DNA of 35,054 bases from an uncultured Clostridium sp. (GCA_900555045.1 USJW01000044.1:1-35054); one strand, 5' to 3'; positions 14,250 through 22,906 are shown, numbered from the stretch's first letter. Notes: generated by a model from the sequence alone, not told the origin. Made by a program: numbers and translations.

Positions 14250-15812
14250 TCAATCCTCAAACTCATACGGCTTGATTTCGCGCACCACATCCAGAATCGT
14301 CCCGTCCCGGTTCTCGATAATCCCCACGATCCGGTCCTTAAACTGGATCTCGTCCGGCGTGCCCACGATGGAGTAGGCGATGTCGCGCAGCTCCTCGATG
14401 GTGCAGAGGGGCAGCCCGGAATCCTTGTAGGCCTCGATCAGATCGGTCCGCTTGGGGTTGATGGCGATGCCGTAGTCCGTCACCACGATGTCCACCACCT
14501 CGCCCGGGGTCACAACCGTCACGACGCGGTCGCAGACGGTGGGAATCCGGCCGCGCACCAGCGGCGCCACGATGATGGAGCAGTTGGAGCCGGCGCTGGT
14601 GTCCGGGTGTCCGCCCGGGGCTCCGCGCACGATGCCGTCGGAGCCGGTGACCACGTTCACGTTAAAGTCCACGTCCACCTCCAGGGCTCCCAGGATCACG
14701 AAGTCCAGCTTGTTGACGAACGCCCCCTTGTTGAGCGGGTTGGCGTACTCGGAGGTGGAGATTTCAAAGTGCCTGGGGTTATTGCGTATGGACTCGATGG
14801 CCCCGATGTCGAAGGCCTGGGCGTCCACGATGTTGCGCACCAGCCCCGCGTCCAGCAGGTCGCACATGGGCTTTGTGATGCCGCCGATGGCGAAGCTCAT
14901 GTGGATGTCCTTCTCCTCCATGATGGGCCGCAGCATGGTGTTTACCGCCAGGGAAGCGCCGCCCGCGCCGGTCTGGAAGGAGAATCCGTCCTTAAAGAAG
15001 GGGGACAGCTCGATGAGCTTGGTGCAGTAGGCCGCCATCTTAAGCTCCCGCACGTCCTTGGTCATGCGCACCGCGTTGCTGACGATTTTTGCCGGGTTGC
15101 CGATCTCATCCACCACGCACACGTAGTCCACGTCCACCATGGAGATGCTGGGCGGGAAGTTGGGGAAGGGCACCAGGCAGTCGGTGATGACCACCACGTT
15201 GTCCGCATATTTTGCGTCCACCACGGAGTAGGAGAGCACGCCGCAGTCGCTCTTTCCGCCCACGCCCCTGGCGTTTCCGTACTCGTCGGAGGTGGGAGCG
15301 CCGATGAACGCGATGTCGATGTGCACGTCGCCCTCCTCGATGGCCCGCACGCGCCCGCCGTGGGAGCGGATAATTGCGGGGGTTTTCAGCTTGCCGTAGG
15401 AGATGGCCTCGCCGATCTTCCCGCGCACGCCGGAGGACTGGATGCCGGTGACCACGCCCTCCTCGATCAGCTTCGCCACCGGGTCATGGGCGGCGCCCAA
15501 GGAGCTGGCGCAGATGGTGATGTCCTTCACGCCCATGGCCGCCACCTGCTCCATCACCATGTTTACAATGTAATCCCCATCCCGGAAGTGGTGGTGGAAG
15601 GAGAGCACCATGCCGTCCTTTAGCCCACATTTTTCCAACGCCTCCCGGATGGAGGAGACCATTTTATCCTGTTTCGGGTCCACCACGGCGCGCACAGTGG
15701 GAGCCGCCTTGTGGTAACGCGCATTGTCCCGCGCGAAGGAACCCTCGAATCCTTTTTTCCCGTACTGAGCTAAGAGCTCGTCGGGAATCTCGCGTCCAAC
15801 TTGATTGATCAT
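14250..15812 (-). CDS. citF: Citrate lyase alpha subunit (citrate CoA-transferase)
   Basis: A 520-aa subunit that swaps the acetyl group on the acyl-carrier subunit for citrate, the first step of citrate cleavage to acetate and oxaloacetate. Recognisable segments: LSFHHHFRDGDYIVNMVMEQ near the N-terminus, SSGVRGKIGEAIS, GAPTSDEYGNARGVGGKSDC, and GAPGGHPDTSAGSN in the C-terminal half, all typical of CitF. Length is normal for the family. The start at 15812 has AGGGGG 9 nt upstream and follows the citE stop by one base; an in-frame ATG six codons upstream lies inside citE. Translationally coupled to citE. Confidence 0.93.
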   Translation of the reverse strand: MINQVGREIPDELLAQYGKKGFEGSFARDNARYHKAAPTVRAVVDPKQDKMVSSIREALEKCGLKDGMVLSFHHHFRDGDYIVNMVMEQVAAMGVKDITICASSLGAAHDPVAKLIEEGVVTGIQSSGVRGKIGEAISYGKLKTPAIIRSHGGRVRAIEEGDVHIDIAFIGAPTSDEYGNARGVGGKSDCGVLSYSVVDAKYADNVVVITDCLVPFPNFPPSISMVDVDYVCVVDEIGNPAKIVSNAVRMTKDVRELKMAAYCTKLIELSPFFKDGFSFQTGAGGASLAVNTMLRPIMEEKDIHMSFAIGGITKPMCDLLDAGLVRNIVDAQAFDIGAIESIRNNPRHFEISTSEYANPLNKGAFVNKLDFVILGALEVDVDFNVNVVTGSDGIVRGAPGGHPDTSAGSNCSIIVAPLVRGRIPTVCDRVVTVVTPGEVVDIVVTDYGIAINPKRTDLIEAYKDSGLPLCTIEELRDIAYSIVGTPDEIQFKDRIVGIIENRDGTILDVVREIKPYEFED

Positions 15813-15813
15813 T

Positions 15814-16716
15814 TTACAGTTCCCCCTCATATACGCCTGAAGCCTTCGCCAGCTGGATTGTCCGCATTGCGCCTTCGTAGAATGCGATGTCGATCATCTT
15901 TCCGTCCACGGTGAACACGCCGATGCCCAATGCCTTTTTCTCGTCAATCTCCCGGACCACCTTCTCTGCGAAGATGATCTCCTTCTGGGTCGGCGTAAAG
16001 ATTTTGTGGACGATCTCGATCTGCCTGGGGTTGACCAGGGATTTGCCGTCAAAGCCCATCATCTTGATCATGCGGACCTCGCGCTCGAAGCCCTCCATGT
16101 CGTCCAGGTTCGTGAACACGGTGTCAAAGCACTGGACACCGGCCGCCCGGGCCGCGATGATCATGTGCTGCCTGGCCCCGGCCAGCTCCACGCCGGTACC
16201 GGAGATCACGGTCTGTAAATCCTTGGTGTAGTCGCCGCCGCTGAGCGCGATGCCGAAGAGCCGCTCCGAGGACTCGCAGATTTCCAAGGTGTTTAGCACG
16301 CCCCGGGTGGACTCGATGGCCGCCATCAGAAGGGTTCTTCCCACCGGCACGCCGAATTCCTCTTCGGCCGCGGTCACGGCCGCCTCCACGGTGCGCACGT
16401 CCGCCGCGGACTCGGTCTTCGCGATGCGGATGGTGTCGGCGCCGCCGGCCACGCACACGCGGATGTCCTCGCGCCAGTGCGGTGTGTCCAGGCCGTTTAT
16501 GCGGACCACCCGCTCGGTGCCGCGGTAGTCGATTTCCTGTAAGGCGTGGTACAGGGAGTAGCGGGCCGCGTCCTTCTGGTTCTCAGCCACCGCATCCTCT
16601 AGGTCCAGCATGATGGAGTCCGCCCCGTACACGTAAGCGTCCTTGATCAGACCGGGCTTCTGGCAGTTTAAAAACATCATGGAACGTCTGAGACGTTTTT
16701 TGTTCGGATGTGTCAT
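15814..16716 (-). CDS. citE: Citrate lyase beta subunit (citryl-ACP lyase)
   Basis: A 300-aa TIM-barrel enzyme of the HpcH/HpaI family that splits citryl-thioester into oxaloacetate and acetyl-ACP. The N-terminus KKRLRRSMMFLNCQKPG and the segment ADSIMLDLEDAVAENQKD are family hallmarks, and MAAIESTRGVLNTLEI holds the conserved metal-binding glutamate; GFDGKSLVNPRQIEIVH is the typical C-terminal block. Start ATG at 16716 with GGGAGGTG upstream; it overlaps the citD stop by 4 bp (ATGA). Encoded between citD and citF as in canonical operons. Confidence 0.93.
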   Translation of the reverse strand: MTHPNKKRLRRSMMFLNCQKPGLIKDAYVYGADSIMLDLEDAVAENQKDAARYSLYHALQEIDYRGTERVVRINGLDTPHWREDIRVCVAGGADTIRIAKTESAADVRTVEAAVTAAEEEFGVPVGRTLLMAAIESTRGVLNTLEICESSERLFGIALSGGDYTKDLQTVISGTGVELAGARQHMIIAARAAGVQCFDTVFTNLDDMEGFEREVRMIKMMGFDGKSLVNPRQIEIVHKIFTPTQKEIIFAEKVVREIDEKKALGIGVFTVDGKMIDIAFYEGAMRTIQLAKASGVYEGEL

Positions 16717-17012
16717 CGAATTGCACCTCCCCACGGAAGATTTTCTGTCTGACCGGCGGAGCGGTACACAGCGCACTCCACCCGCGCCTTTAGGGTGCAG
16801 TCTAAGGCGCCCTTGTCCACAACGGTCACCCGGGCATTTGTCACGTCCAGTCGCTTTAGCGTCTCGGTCACCGTCTGTTTAATCTGCCTTCCGAACTGGT
16901 GGATCACATTGCTCTCGATGGTGAGCGAAAGCCCCCCGTCCCCCGGCTCCACCGTGACCTGCGCGTCGCTGGACTCCAGCGTGCCGGCCATCGCGGCTTT
17001 TTGAATCTGCAT
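16713..17012 (-). CDS. citD: Citrate lyase gamma subunit (acyl carrier protein)
   Basis: A 99-aa acyl carrier subunit, the normal size. Ser14 in AMAGTLESSD is the expected attachment site of the 2'-(5''-phosphoribosyl)-3'-dephospho-CoA group. Start ATG at 17012 preceded by AGGAGGAGG. It is the first gene of citDEF. The genes needed to make and attach the prosthetic group (citX, citG) and to acetylate it (citC) are not in this window, so the operon is either split or those genes are elsewhere. Confidence 0.92.
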   Translation of the reverse strand: MQIQKAAMAGTLESSDAQVTVEPGDGGLSLTIESNVIHQFGRQIKQTVTETLKRLDVTNARVTVVDKGALDCTLKARVECAVYRSAGQTENLPWGGAIR

Positions 17013-17108
17013 AATTCCTCCTCCTTTTAAACTGCATGGTTCAATTGTCTTCTGATTCAAGAGTAACACATTTCAGGTGAGGTTTCCAATACGATTCCGC
17101 AAATGGAA

Positions 17109-17128
17109 GTATAGGCAAATGCCTATAC
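17109..17128 (-). promoter_or_regulatory. 20-bp perfect palindrome upstream of citD
   Basis: GTATAGGCA-AA-TGCCTATAC: perfect 9-bp arms and a 2-bp centre, about 97 bp upstream of the citD start and 34 bp after the LysR stop. A weak -35/-10 pair (TTGGAA, 17 bp, TTACTC on the minus strand) lies between it and citD, so the palindrome is placed like an activator site. It is a good candidate for binding by one of the two adjacent LysR proteins. Confidence 0.65.
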
Positions 17129-17161
17129 CACGAAGCATGCGATGGGACCCGGGGATCTGAT

Positions 17162-18094
17162 TCACCGGTACTGCGCGTGGAACATCTGGTGCTCCGCCAG
17201 CAGCGTTTCCTTTAGGAGCTTTGCGAACTGTTCCACCGGCGTGGAGCGGTAGCGGGCGTAGGGGTATCCCAGGGCCAGCGGGCGGTGACGCCCCTCGGGG
17301 CCGATGGAGTAGTAGTCCAGCTGGTAGGACGGGTCCACGAAGGTCTCCGGCAGGAAGGTGACACCGAGCCCCTCGGAGGCCAGCCGGGCGATCAGTGTCA
17401 GGTTCCGAAAGGTCCGGGAGCTGGTGGGCCGAAAGTCGCAGCTGTCGAAGAGGTCGTTGGCGAAATCGTACAGCCGGTTGTTGATGTCGTAGAGCAAAAA
17501 CGGGCAGTCCGCCAGCTCCCTTAGGTCGATCCAGGGCAAACGGCCCGGCACCCGGTGAATCTCTGCGGGGAGAGGGGAGTCCTTGGGCGCGGCCAGCACG
17601 ATCTCCTCGTCCATGAACACCTCACAGGTCAGGTTGGCGTCGGAGAGGGGCGGGATCAGGATCCCCAAGTCGATGGTGCCCTTCTGAAGCTTCTCCTCCA
17701 GCTCCTTGGTGCGCGCCTCCACGATCTGCACGTTCACCTTGGGGTAGGCGCGGTAGAACTCCGGCAGCACCCGGGGCAAAAGAAACGGGGCTCTCTGGGC
17801 GGAGACGGCGAAGATCACGGAGCCGGACATGTCCCCCGACGCGTCGGCCAGACGGCTTCTCATGTCCCGCTCCAGCCGGAGAATGTCCCGGGCCGTGTCT
17901 AAGAAGAGCTGTCCCTCATGGGTCAGCTTGAGCCCCTGCTTGGTGCGGATGAAGATGGGGTAGCCCAGGTCGTCCTCGTATTTCTTCAAAAACTGGCTCA
18001 GCGTGGGCTGAGAGATGTACAGCCGCTTGGCCGCCGCGGAGACGCTCCCCAGCTCCTCGATTGCGAACAGGTAACGAATATTTTTAACGTCCAA
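17162..18094 (-). CDS. LysR-type regulator, probably of citDEF
   Basis: A 310-aa LysR protein with HTH at residues 3-61 (SVSAAAKRLYISQPTLSQFL) and an effector domain from about 90 to 300 (VIFAVSAQRAPFLLPRVLPE, GLGVTFLPETFVDPSYQL). The start is TTG at 18094 with GGAGG 9 nt upstream. It overlaps the preceding LysR gene by 11 bp, so the two are co-translated. The citDEF operon follows on the same strand. The partner LysR is clearly a paralogue: both share LSQFLKxYE and xFIPETYxDP/LPETFVDP blocks. Which of the two acts on citDEF cannot be decided from sequence. Confidence 0.92.
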   Translation of the reverse strand: MDVKNIRYLFAIEELGSVSAAAKRLYISQPTLSQFLKKYEDDLGYPIFIRTKQGLKLTHEGQLFLDTARDILRLERDMRSRLADASGDMSGSVIFAVSAQRAPFLLPRVLPEFYRAYPKVNVQIVEARTKELEEKLQKGTIDLGILIPPLSDANLTCEVFMDEEIVLAAPKDSPLPAEIHRVPGRLPWIDLRELADCPFLLYDINNRLYDFANDLFDSCDFRPTSSRTFRNLTLIARLASEGLGVTFLPETFVDPSYQLDYYSIGPEGRHRPLALGYPYARYRSTPVEQFAKLLKETLLAEHQMFHAQYR

Positions 18095-19040
18095 TCTGCG
18101 GGCCCTCCTTCAGCTTTGCGCGCAGCGATTCGTGCTGCGCCTGCAAGATTTCAATCACCACGTCCGAGAACGCCTGGGCGGCCTTGGACAAGTAACCGGC
18201 GGGCGGGTAACCCAGAACCAGGGTGCGGAACTGTCCGGTCTCGCCGATGGAGAAGTAGCAGAGGCGGTTGCGGGGATCGATGTAGGTCTCCGGGATGAAG
18301 GTCAGCCCCATCCCCGCCTCGGTCAGCCGGATCAGGGTCTCGAAGCTGTCGTGGGTCTGGGTGATTTTGGGGGTGATGTGGTGGTCGGCAAAAATCTGGT
18401 CCGAGAACATGCTGAGCCTGTGATTGATGCTGTAGAGCAGAAACTCCTGGCCGTTCATGAGCTCGAAGTCGATCCAGGCATGCCCGCCTCCCGGATCCCT
18501 GTGGGCGGCCTGAAGGATCGGGTGGTCGGCCGGGGCGGCCAGAAAAATTTCCTCCTCGATCACCTTCAGATAAGGAATGTCCTTGTTGCCGAGCGGCAGG
18601 CTAAGGAACGCCACGTCCACATGCCCCTCGGTCAGGAGGCGCTCCTGCTTGGCCATGTGGGCCTCAGTGATGGACACCTCGATGTTGGGGTATTTGCGGC
18701 GGAACGCGGGCAGGACCAGGGGGAGCAGATAGGGGGAGCGGAAGGAGGAGAGGGAGAAGGACACCTTGCCCCGCTGCAGGCTGGACAGCTCCATCAACTG
18801 GTTGTTTAGGTTGCGCTGCAGCCGCGTGATCTGTTGGGCCGTGTGGATGTAGAGATCCCCCTCCCTGGTGGGCTTTAGGCCCTGGGGCGTGCGGATGAAC
18901 AGCGTGTAGCCGCACTGCGTCTCATAGTTTTTTAAGAACTGGCTGAGGGACGACTGGGCCACAAAGAGCTTCTGGGCCGCCTTGGAGAGACTGCCGCACT
19001 CCGCGATCGCCAGGATGTACTGTATTTCTTTTAATTCCAT
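18084..19040 (-). CDS. LysR-type regulator (first of a tandem pair)
   Basis: A 318-aa LysR protein: HTH residues 3-61 (SLSKAAQKLFVAQSSLSQFL), effector domain about 91-305 (VSFSLSSFRSPYLLPLVLPA, GMGLTFIPETYIDPRNRL). Start ATG at 19040 with AGGAG 9 nt upstream. It is divergent from the hydrolase-CitMHS operon, with 197 bp between, the usual LysR arrangement, so that operon is its likely target. It may act jointly with the downstream LysR paralogue. Confidence 0.92.
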   Translation of the reverse strand: MELKEIQYILAIAECGSLSKAAQKLFVAQSSLSQFLKNYETQCGYTLFIRTPQGLKPTREGDLYIHTAQQITRLQRNLNNQLMELSSLQRGKVSFSLSSFRSPYLLPLVLPAFRRKYPNIEVSITEAHMAKQERLLTEGHVDVAFLSLPLGNKDIPYLKVIEEEIFLAAPADHPILQAAHRDPGGGHAWIDFELMNGQEFLLYSINHRLSMFSDQIFADHHITPKITQTHDSFETLIRLTEAGMGLTFIPETYIDPRNRLCYFSIGETGQFRTLVLGYPPAGYLSKAAQAFSDVVIEILQAQHESLRAKLKEGPQIGR

Positions 19041-19237
19041 AATGAATGGCTCCTATCTCCCGACCTTGTGCACTTTATCTATCGGAAAATCCGAAAGGTG
19101 GGTATGGTATATCGATATTATCCAAAAAAGTGATTCTATATTATAATAAATCCATGATGAAGTCAACAAGATGCGGGACTTCAGGGATGGGGCGGCCGCC
19201 CATTCCGAAAATGAGACAGATGAACAGGAGAGAGTAC
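19041..19237. promoter_or_regulatory. Divergent control region between LysR and the hydrolase-CitMHS operon
   Basis: An AT-rich block lies at 19100-19155. GGTATATCGATATTATCC is an imperfect dyad centred on ATCGAT at about 19114. TATAAT follows in the rightward direction near 19142, with a poor -35 overlapped by the dyad, as in LysR-activated promoters. Confidence 0.5.
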
Positions 19238-19981
19238 ATGGCAAGTCAATTAAAACTCACAAGGCAGCTGGATCCAAATCGTCCGGCAGTGCTTTTCATC
19301 CCCGGGGGGATGGCCACGCCCCCCGCGGTGTTCGACGGGATCGAGAATGAGATCCCATGGCAGTCCGCGGTCATCGACTGGAGCACCTCCCCGGGCCCCT
19401 GGGACATTGTAGTGCTGGGGAACCGGGTGTTGGAGCTGATCACAGAGCTGGACCTTAAGCGGGTGGTGCTGGCGGCCTACTCGGCCGGCGGCGTGATGGC
19501 CATCCAGGCGGCCATCGCGGACGAGGAACACCGGATCGCGGGCATGCTCCTCTCCAACACCGGCCCCTGCGCCATCGGCCACGGGGACCCGGATCTTCCC
19601 AAGCGCATTGAGGAGCAATGGTTCTCCATGGAGCTGTTTGAGCCCTTCCTCACCCGCTGCTTTTCCCGCCCCGTGGACCCGGCGCTGAGGGAAAAAATGC
19701 TGGAGTACGCGAAGACGGTGGACAAGGAGGCGGTTTACCAGTCCTCCAAGACCCTCAGGGAGCACGATCTGCGGCCGGGACTTCCAAAAATCACCTGCCC
19801 GGTGGTGATCGCCCACGGGAGCCTGGACAAGGCCCGGACCCTGGAGCACGTGAAGATGCTGACCGACGGAATCCCGGATACCGAGGTCTTCCTGCTGAAC
19901 GGCGGCCACACCATCATGGTGGAGGACCACGACAACTGGGTGGAAAAGCTGAACTATCTGATACAGAAGGTTGACAAGTGA
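19238..19981 (+). CDS. Alpha/beta hydrolase
   Basis: A 247-aa soluble alpha/beta-fold hydrolase. Triad candidates: nucleophile S82 in AAYSAGGV, acid D197 in AHGSLDK, and H224 in NGGHTIMVED. The oxyanion region is FIPGGMATPPAVF. The nucleophile elbow reads A-Y-S-A-G rather than the standard G-x-S-x-G, which is tolerated in the family. Start ATG at 19238 with AGGAGAGA 6 nt upstream. The CitMHS transporter follows 26 bp later, so the hydrolase probably releases or processes a carboxylate imported by that transporter (an ester, lactone or thioester). Specificity cannot be read from sequence. Confidence 0.82.
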   Translation: MASQLKLTRQLDPNRPAVLFIPGGMATPPAVFDGIENEIPWQSAVIDWSTSPGPWDIVVLGNRVLELITELDLKRVVLAAYSAGGVMAIQAAIADEEHRIAGMLLSNTGPCAIGHGDPDLPKRIEEQWFSMELFEPFLTRCFSRPVDPALREKMLEYAKTVDKEAVYQSSKTLREHDLRPGLPKITCPVVIAHGSLDKARTLEHVKMLTDGIPDTEVFLLNGGHTIMVEDHDNWVEKLNYLIQKVDK

Positions 19982-20006
19982 CAAATAAAAAAGAGGGGGA
20001 ATTGAA

Positions 20007-21305
20007 ATGCTTGCACTGATAGGTTTTCTGATTATTATTGTTATGATGCTCCTGATCTTTAAGAGCAAGGCGCTGCCCGCGTTCTGTTTCGCGGTGCTGC
20101 CCATCATCGGCGCGCTGATCTGCGGCTTCAGCCTGACCGACATCTCCGACTTCATCGGAAAGGGTGTCGGCTCCACCTGGCAGACGGCCATCCTGTTCAT
20201 CTTCTCCGTGACCTACTTCGGAATCATGAACGACGCGGGACTCTTTGACAAGCTGGTGGACGGCCTGGTCAAAAAGGCCGGAAAGAACATCACGCTGATC
20301 CTGATTTTCACGTCCATCATCGCCATGATCGGACACATCGACGGCGCGGCGGCGACCACATACCTGATCACCATCCCCACCATGCTGCCGATCTACAAGA
20401 AGATGCACATCCGTCCCACCGTTCTGCTGCTTCTCTGCGGCGCTGCGACCGGTATCATGAACCTGGTGCCCTGGGGCGGCCCCACCATCCGCGCGGCGAC
20501 CACCGCCAACGTGGACGCCACCGAGCTGTGGATCAAGATGATCCCCATGCAGGTATTCGGCCTTGTCAGCCTGATCGGCATCGCCATCTTCCTGGGCATG
20601 GTTGAGACAAAACGCCTGGCGAAGCTTGGCATCGTGGCCTCCGACACAGAGGACGACGCGTGTGGGGAAAACGCTGTGGATATGTCCTTAAAGCGCCCCA
20701 AGCTTCTGTGGTTTAACCTGATCTTCACCATCATCCTGATCATTGCCCTGGTGGACAAATGGCTTCCCACCTACGCGGTGTTCATGGTCGGAACCATCAT
20801 CGTGCTGGCGGTGAACTACCCGGATCCCCAGCTTCAGCAGAAGCGGATCCAGGCCCATGCTCCCTCCAGCATCATGCTGACCGTCACCCTGCTGTGCGCC
20901 GGTATCTTCTTAGGCGTCATGACCCAGACCGGCATGGTCCTTGAGATGTCCAAGGTCCTGATCAACGCCCTCCCCGTGGGCCTGCAGCGCTACCTGCACT
21001 ACATCGTCGGCGCACTCGGCGCACCTCTCGGAATGGTCCTGGGGCCGGATCCCTACTACTACGGAATCATGCCCATCATCGGCCAGATCGTGGCGCCCTT
21101 CGGCGTCAGCCTTGACGCGGTGGGCCGCGCGATGCTCATCGGCGAAAACGTGGGCCTCTCCGTCAGCCCGGTCGTACCTCCCACCTTCCTTGCCATCGGC
21201 CTGGCAGGCGTGGATTTAAAGGAACACATCAAGTTCTCGTTCCTGCCCCTGTGGGCGCTCAGTGTCGTGATGATGCTCTTCGCCATTGTGGTCGGAATTA
21301 TATAA
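20007..21305 (+). CDS. CitMHS-family citrate (metal-citrate) transporter
   Basis: A 432-aa membrane protein of the CitM/CitH family, which imports citrate complexed with a divalent metal together with protons. Eleven to twelve hydrophobic segments are visible. Family blocks: GHIDGAAATTYLITIPTMLP, NLVPWGGPTIRAA, LGPDPYYYGIMPIIGQI and NVGLSVSPVVPPTFLAIGL. GAGGGGG lies 7 nt before the ATG. It is in an operon with the alpha/beta hydrolase and ends in a strong terminator. It could feed citDEF encoded just to the left on the other strand, and all three could be under the tandem LysR pair. Related members may carry other hydroxycarboxylates. Confidence 0.88.
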   Translation: MLALIGFLIIIVMMLLIFKSKALPAFCFAVLPIIGALICGFSLTDISDFIGKGVGSTWQTAILFIFSVTYFGIMNDAGLFDKLVDGLVKKAGKNITLILIFTSIIAMIGHIDGAAATTYLITIPTMLPIYKKMHIRPTVLLLLCGAATGIMNLVPWGGPTIRAATTANVDATELWIKMIPMQVFGLVSLIGIAIFLGMVETKRLAKLGIVASDTEDDACGENAVDMSLKRPKLLWFNLIFTIILIIALVDKWLPTYAVFMVGTIIVLAVNYPDPQLQQKRIQAHAPSSIMLTVTLLCAGIFLGVMTQTGMVLEMSKVLINALPVGLQRYLHYIVGALGAPLGMVLGPDPYYYGIMPIIGQIVAPFGVSLDAVGRAMLIGENVGLSVSPVVPPTFLAIGLAGVDLKEHIKFSFLPLWALSVVMMLFAIVVGII

Positions 21306-21310
21306 GGCTT

Positions 21311-21357
21311 AGGAGCCCTGAAACTGCGATGGGATAGCAGGTTTTGGGGCTCCTTTT
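21311..21357 (+). terminator. Rho-independent terminator after the CitMHS gene
   Basis: AGGAGCCC (21311-21318) pairs with GGGCTCCT in a long stem with an inner AAAC/GTTT extension and is followed by TTTTTT. Confidence 0.85.
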
Positions 21358-21360
21358 TTG

Positions 21361-21683
21361 GTAGGGGAGATCTTTAAGTGAGTTTTTTCTCTGAGATACG
21401 CGGACGCGCTTAGGGTTGTCGGGAAAAGCGGAGGGGCGGGCTTTGTGGGCGCTCATCCTATCTGCGGGGCCCGGGTCTAAGCGCCAAGCAGCACCTCCGC
21501 CGCCCGCTCTCCCGATCCGCGATTTCTCCCCGCGGTTGCGTCCCTTTTTCACTTTCCCTCCCTCCACACTTTTTAACATAAGTTGAAAAAGTCTCTGTAA
21601 AAAATAGTATAATCCGTAAAAATGCCCTATCTAAAGCCCATTTTCCCCTCTTTTTTGCACATTAAAATACAAACTTCTTATCG
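21361..21683. other. Non-coding stretch with GC-rich structured part
   Basis: About 320 bp without a supported gene. 21400-21545 is GC-rich with several short complementary segments (GGGCGCT / AGCGCC; GCGGAGGGGCGG / CCTCCGCCGCCCGC), so it could fold as RNA on either strand. A minus-strand 80-codon open frame with a GGAGGGAGGG in front crosses it but has highly basic, low-complexity content and runs through the terminator, so I do not call it. The right part (21550-21680) is AT-rich with TTGAAA and TATAAT at about 19-bp spacing. Confidence 0.35.
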
Positions 21684-21712
21684 TTGACTTACAAACTTTG
21701 CATTGTTACTAT
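21684..21712 (+). promoter_or_regulatory. Predicted promoter of the tct-sulfatase operon
   Basis: TTGACT (21684-21689), 17 bp, TACTAT (21707-21712), about 85 bp before the tctC start. Confidence 0.65.
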
Positions 21713-21800
21713 AAAATTACGAGATTACCAAAACGAACTGGCGGCCGGCGCTTAGTGATCGTTAAAACCCATTCATTTGCAAGGGAGAAGGAGAATACAG

Positions 21801-22871
21801 ATGAGAAAAGGATTAATGGCAATTCTATTATCAGTGGCAATGACATCGGGGATGTTGGCGGGATGTTCCGGGTCGAAGGACGCGCAGACACAGCAGAAGC
21901 AGGAGACCGAGGCCAAGAAAGAGGAGAAGACGGAGGCGGCCACTACCGCAGCCGAGGCTCAGAGCAAGGAGACCCAGGCCCAGGCGGCTGAGACCGACTG
22001 GCCTAAGAACCCGGTGCAGATCATCGTGGGCGCCAACGCGGGCGGCGGAATCGACACGGCGGCGCGCCTGATCGCAAAGTACATGGAGAAAGAGCTGGGA
22101 CAGCCCTTCGTGGTCAGCAACGTATCCGGCGGCGCGGGCAGCATCGCGGCCACCCAGGTCAAGGACGCCAAGCCGGACGGCTACACCATGCTGGTGTGCC
22201 ACGAGGCGCTTCTGACCAACAAAATCTCCAATGTGACGGATTTTGACTACGACGCCTTCGCGTCCGGCGGAATCCCCTTCAAGGTGTACACCACCTGCCT
22301 GCTGAGCAAGAAGTACAGCACCTTCGACGAACTGATCCAGGCGGCAAAGGACAGCCCCGGAACCATCAAGTTCGGCACCGAGCTGGCCACCAACGACACG
22401 GCCATCATCGCCATGATGGAGGACAAGTTCGACGTGCAGTACCAGCTGGTGGACGCGGGCGCCGTGTCCGACCAGATCGCGGCCATGATGGGCGACCACA
22501 TCGAATTCATGAAGGCTCCTGTGGGTCTGGTGAAGGACTATGTGACCTCCGGCGATTTCCATCTGCTGGCATTCTTCAACGAGGAGCGCAACCCCGACTA
22601 CCCGGAGATCCCCACCATGCAGGAGCTGGGCGTGGACTTCGTGGTGGACAAGTTCTTCTTCTGCGGATTCCCCAAGGACACGGATCCGGCCATCATCGCC
22701 AAGTTCTCCGAGGCGTTAAAGAAAGTCTGCGAGAACCCGGATTTCCAGGCGGATGCGGCGAACGTGCAGTACGCGGTGGAGTACGTGGCCCCGGAGGACA
22801 CGGCGGCATACTTTGAGCAGTGCAAGGTGCGCCTACAGGAGTACCAGGATATTCTGGACAGCCACTATTGA
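21801..22871 (+). CDS. tctC: Tripartite tricarboxylate transporter solute-binding lipoprotein
   Basis: A 356-aa extracytoplasmic binding protein of the TctC/Bug family, which captures an organic acid for the TctAB permease. It has a lipoprotein signal (MRKGLMAILLSV, lipobox LAGC with Cys22), then a charged, low-complexity linker of about 45 residues (QKQETEAKKEEKTEAATTAA) before the folded domain. Family motifs: PVQIIVGANAGGGIDTAARL and PFVVSNVSGGAGSIAATQV. Start ATG at 21801 with AGAAGGAGA upstream. First gene of tctC-tctB-tctA-sulfatase-ROK. The ligand is unknown; Bug proteins bind diverse carboxylates. Confidence 0.92.
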   Translation: MRKGLMAILLSVAMTSGMLAGCSGSKDAQTQQKQETEAKKEEKTEAATTAAEAQSKETQAQAAETDWPKNPVQIIVGANAGGGIDTAARLIAKYMEKELGQPFVVSNVSGGAGSIAATQVKDAKPDGYTMLVCHEALLTNKISNVTDFDYDAFASGGIPFKVYTTCLLSKKYSTFDELIQAAKDSPGTIKFGTELATNDTAIIAMMEDKFDVQYQLVDAGAVSDQIAAMMGDHIEFMKAPVGLVKDYVTSGDFHLLAFFNEERNPDYPEIPTMQELGVDFVVDKFFFCGFPKDTDPAIIAKFSEALKKVCENPDFQADAANVQYAVEYVAPEDTAAYFEQCKVRLQEYQDILDSHY

Positions 22872-22906
22872 TGGCCGGCTGAGCGCATGTAAGAGGAGGG
22901 AGAAAC

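Noticed and set aside
21298..21579. Minus-strand basic 80-93 codon frame upstream of tctC
   Set aside because: It has a purine-rich possible ribosome site, but its composition is low-complexity and basic and it runs through the CitMHS terminator; no family recognised.
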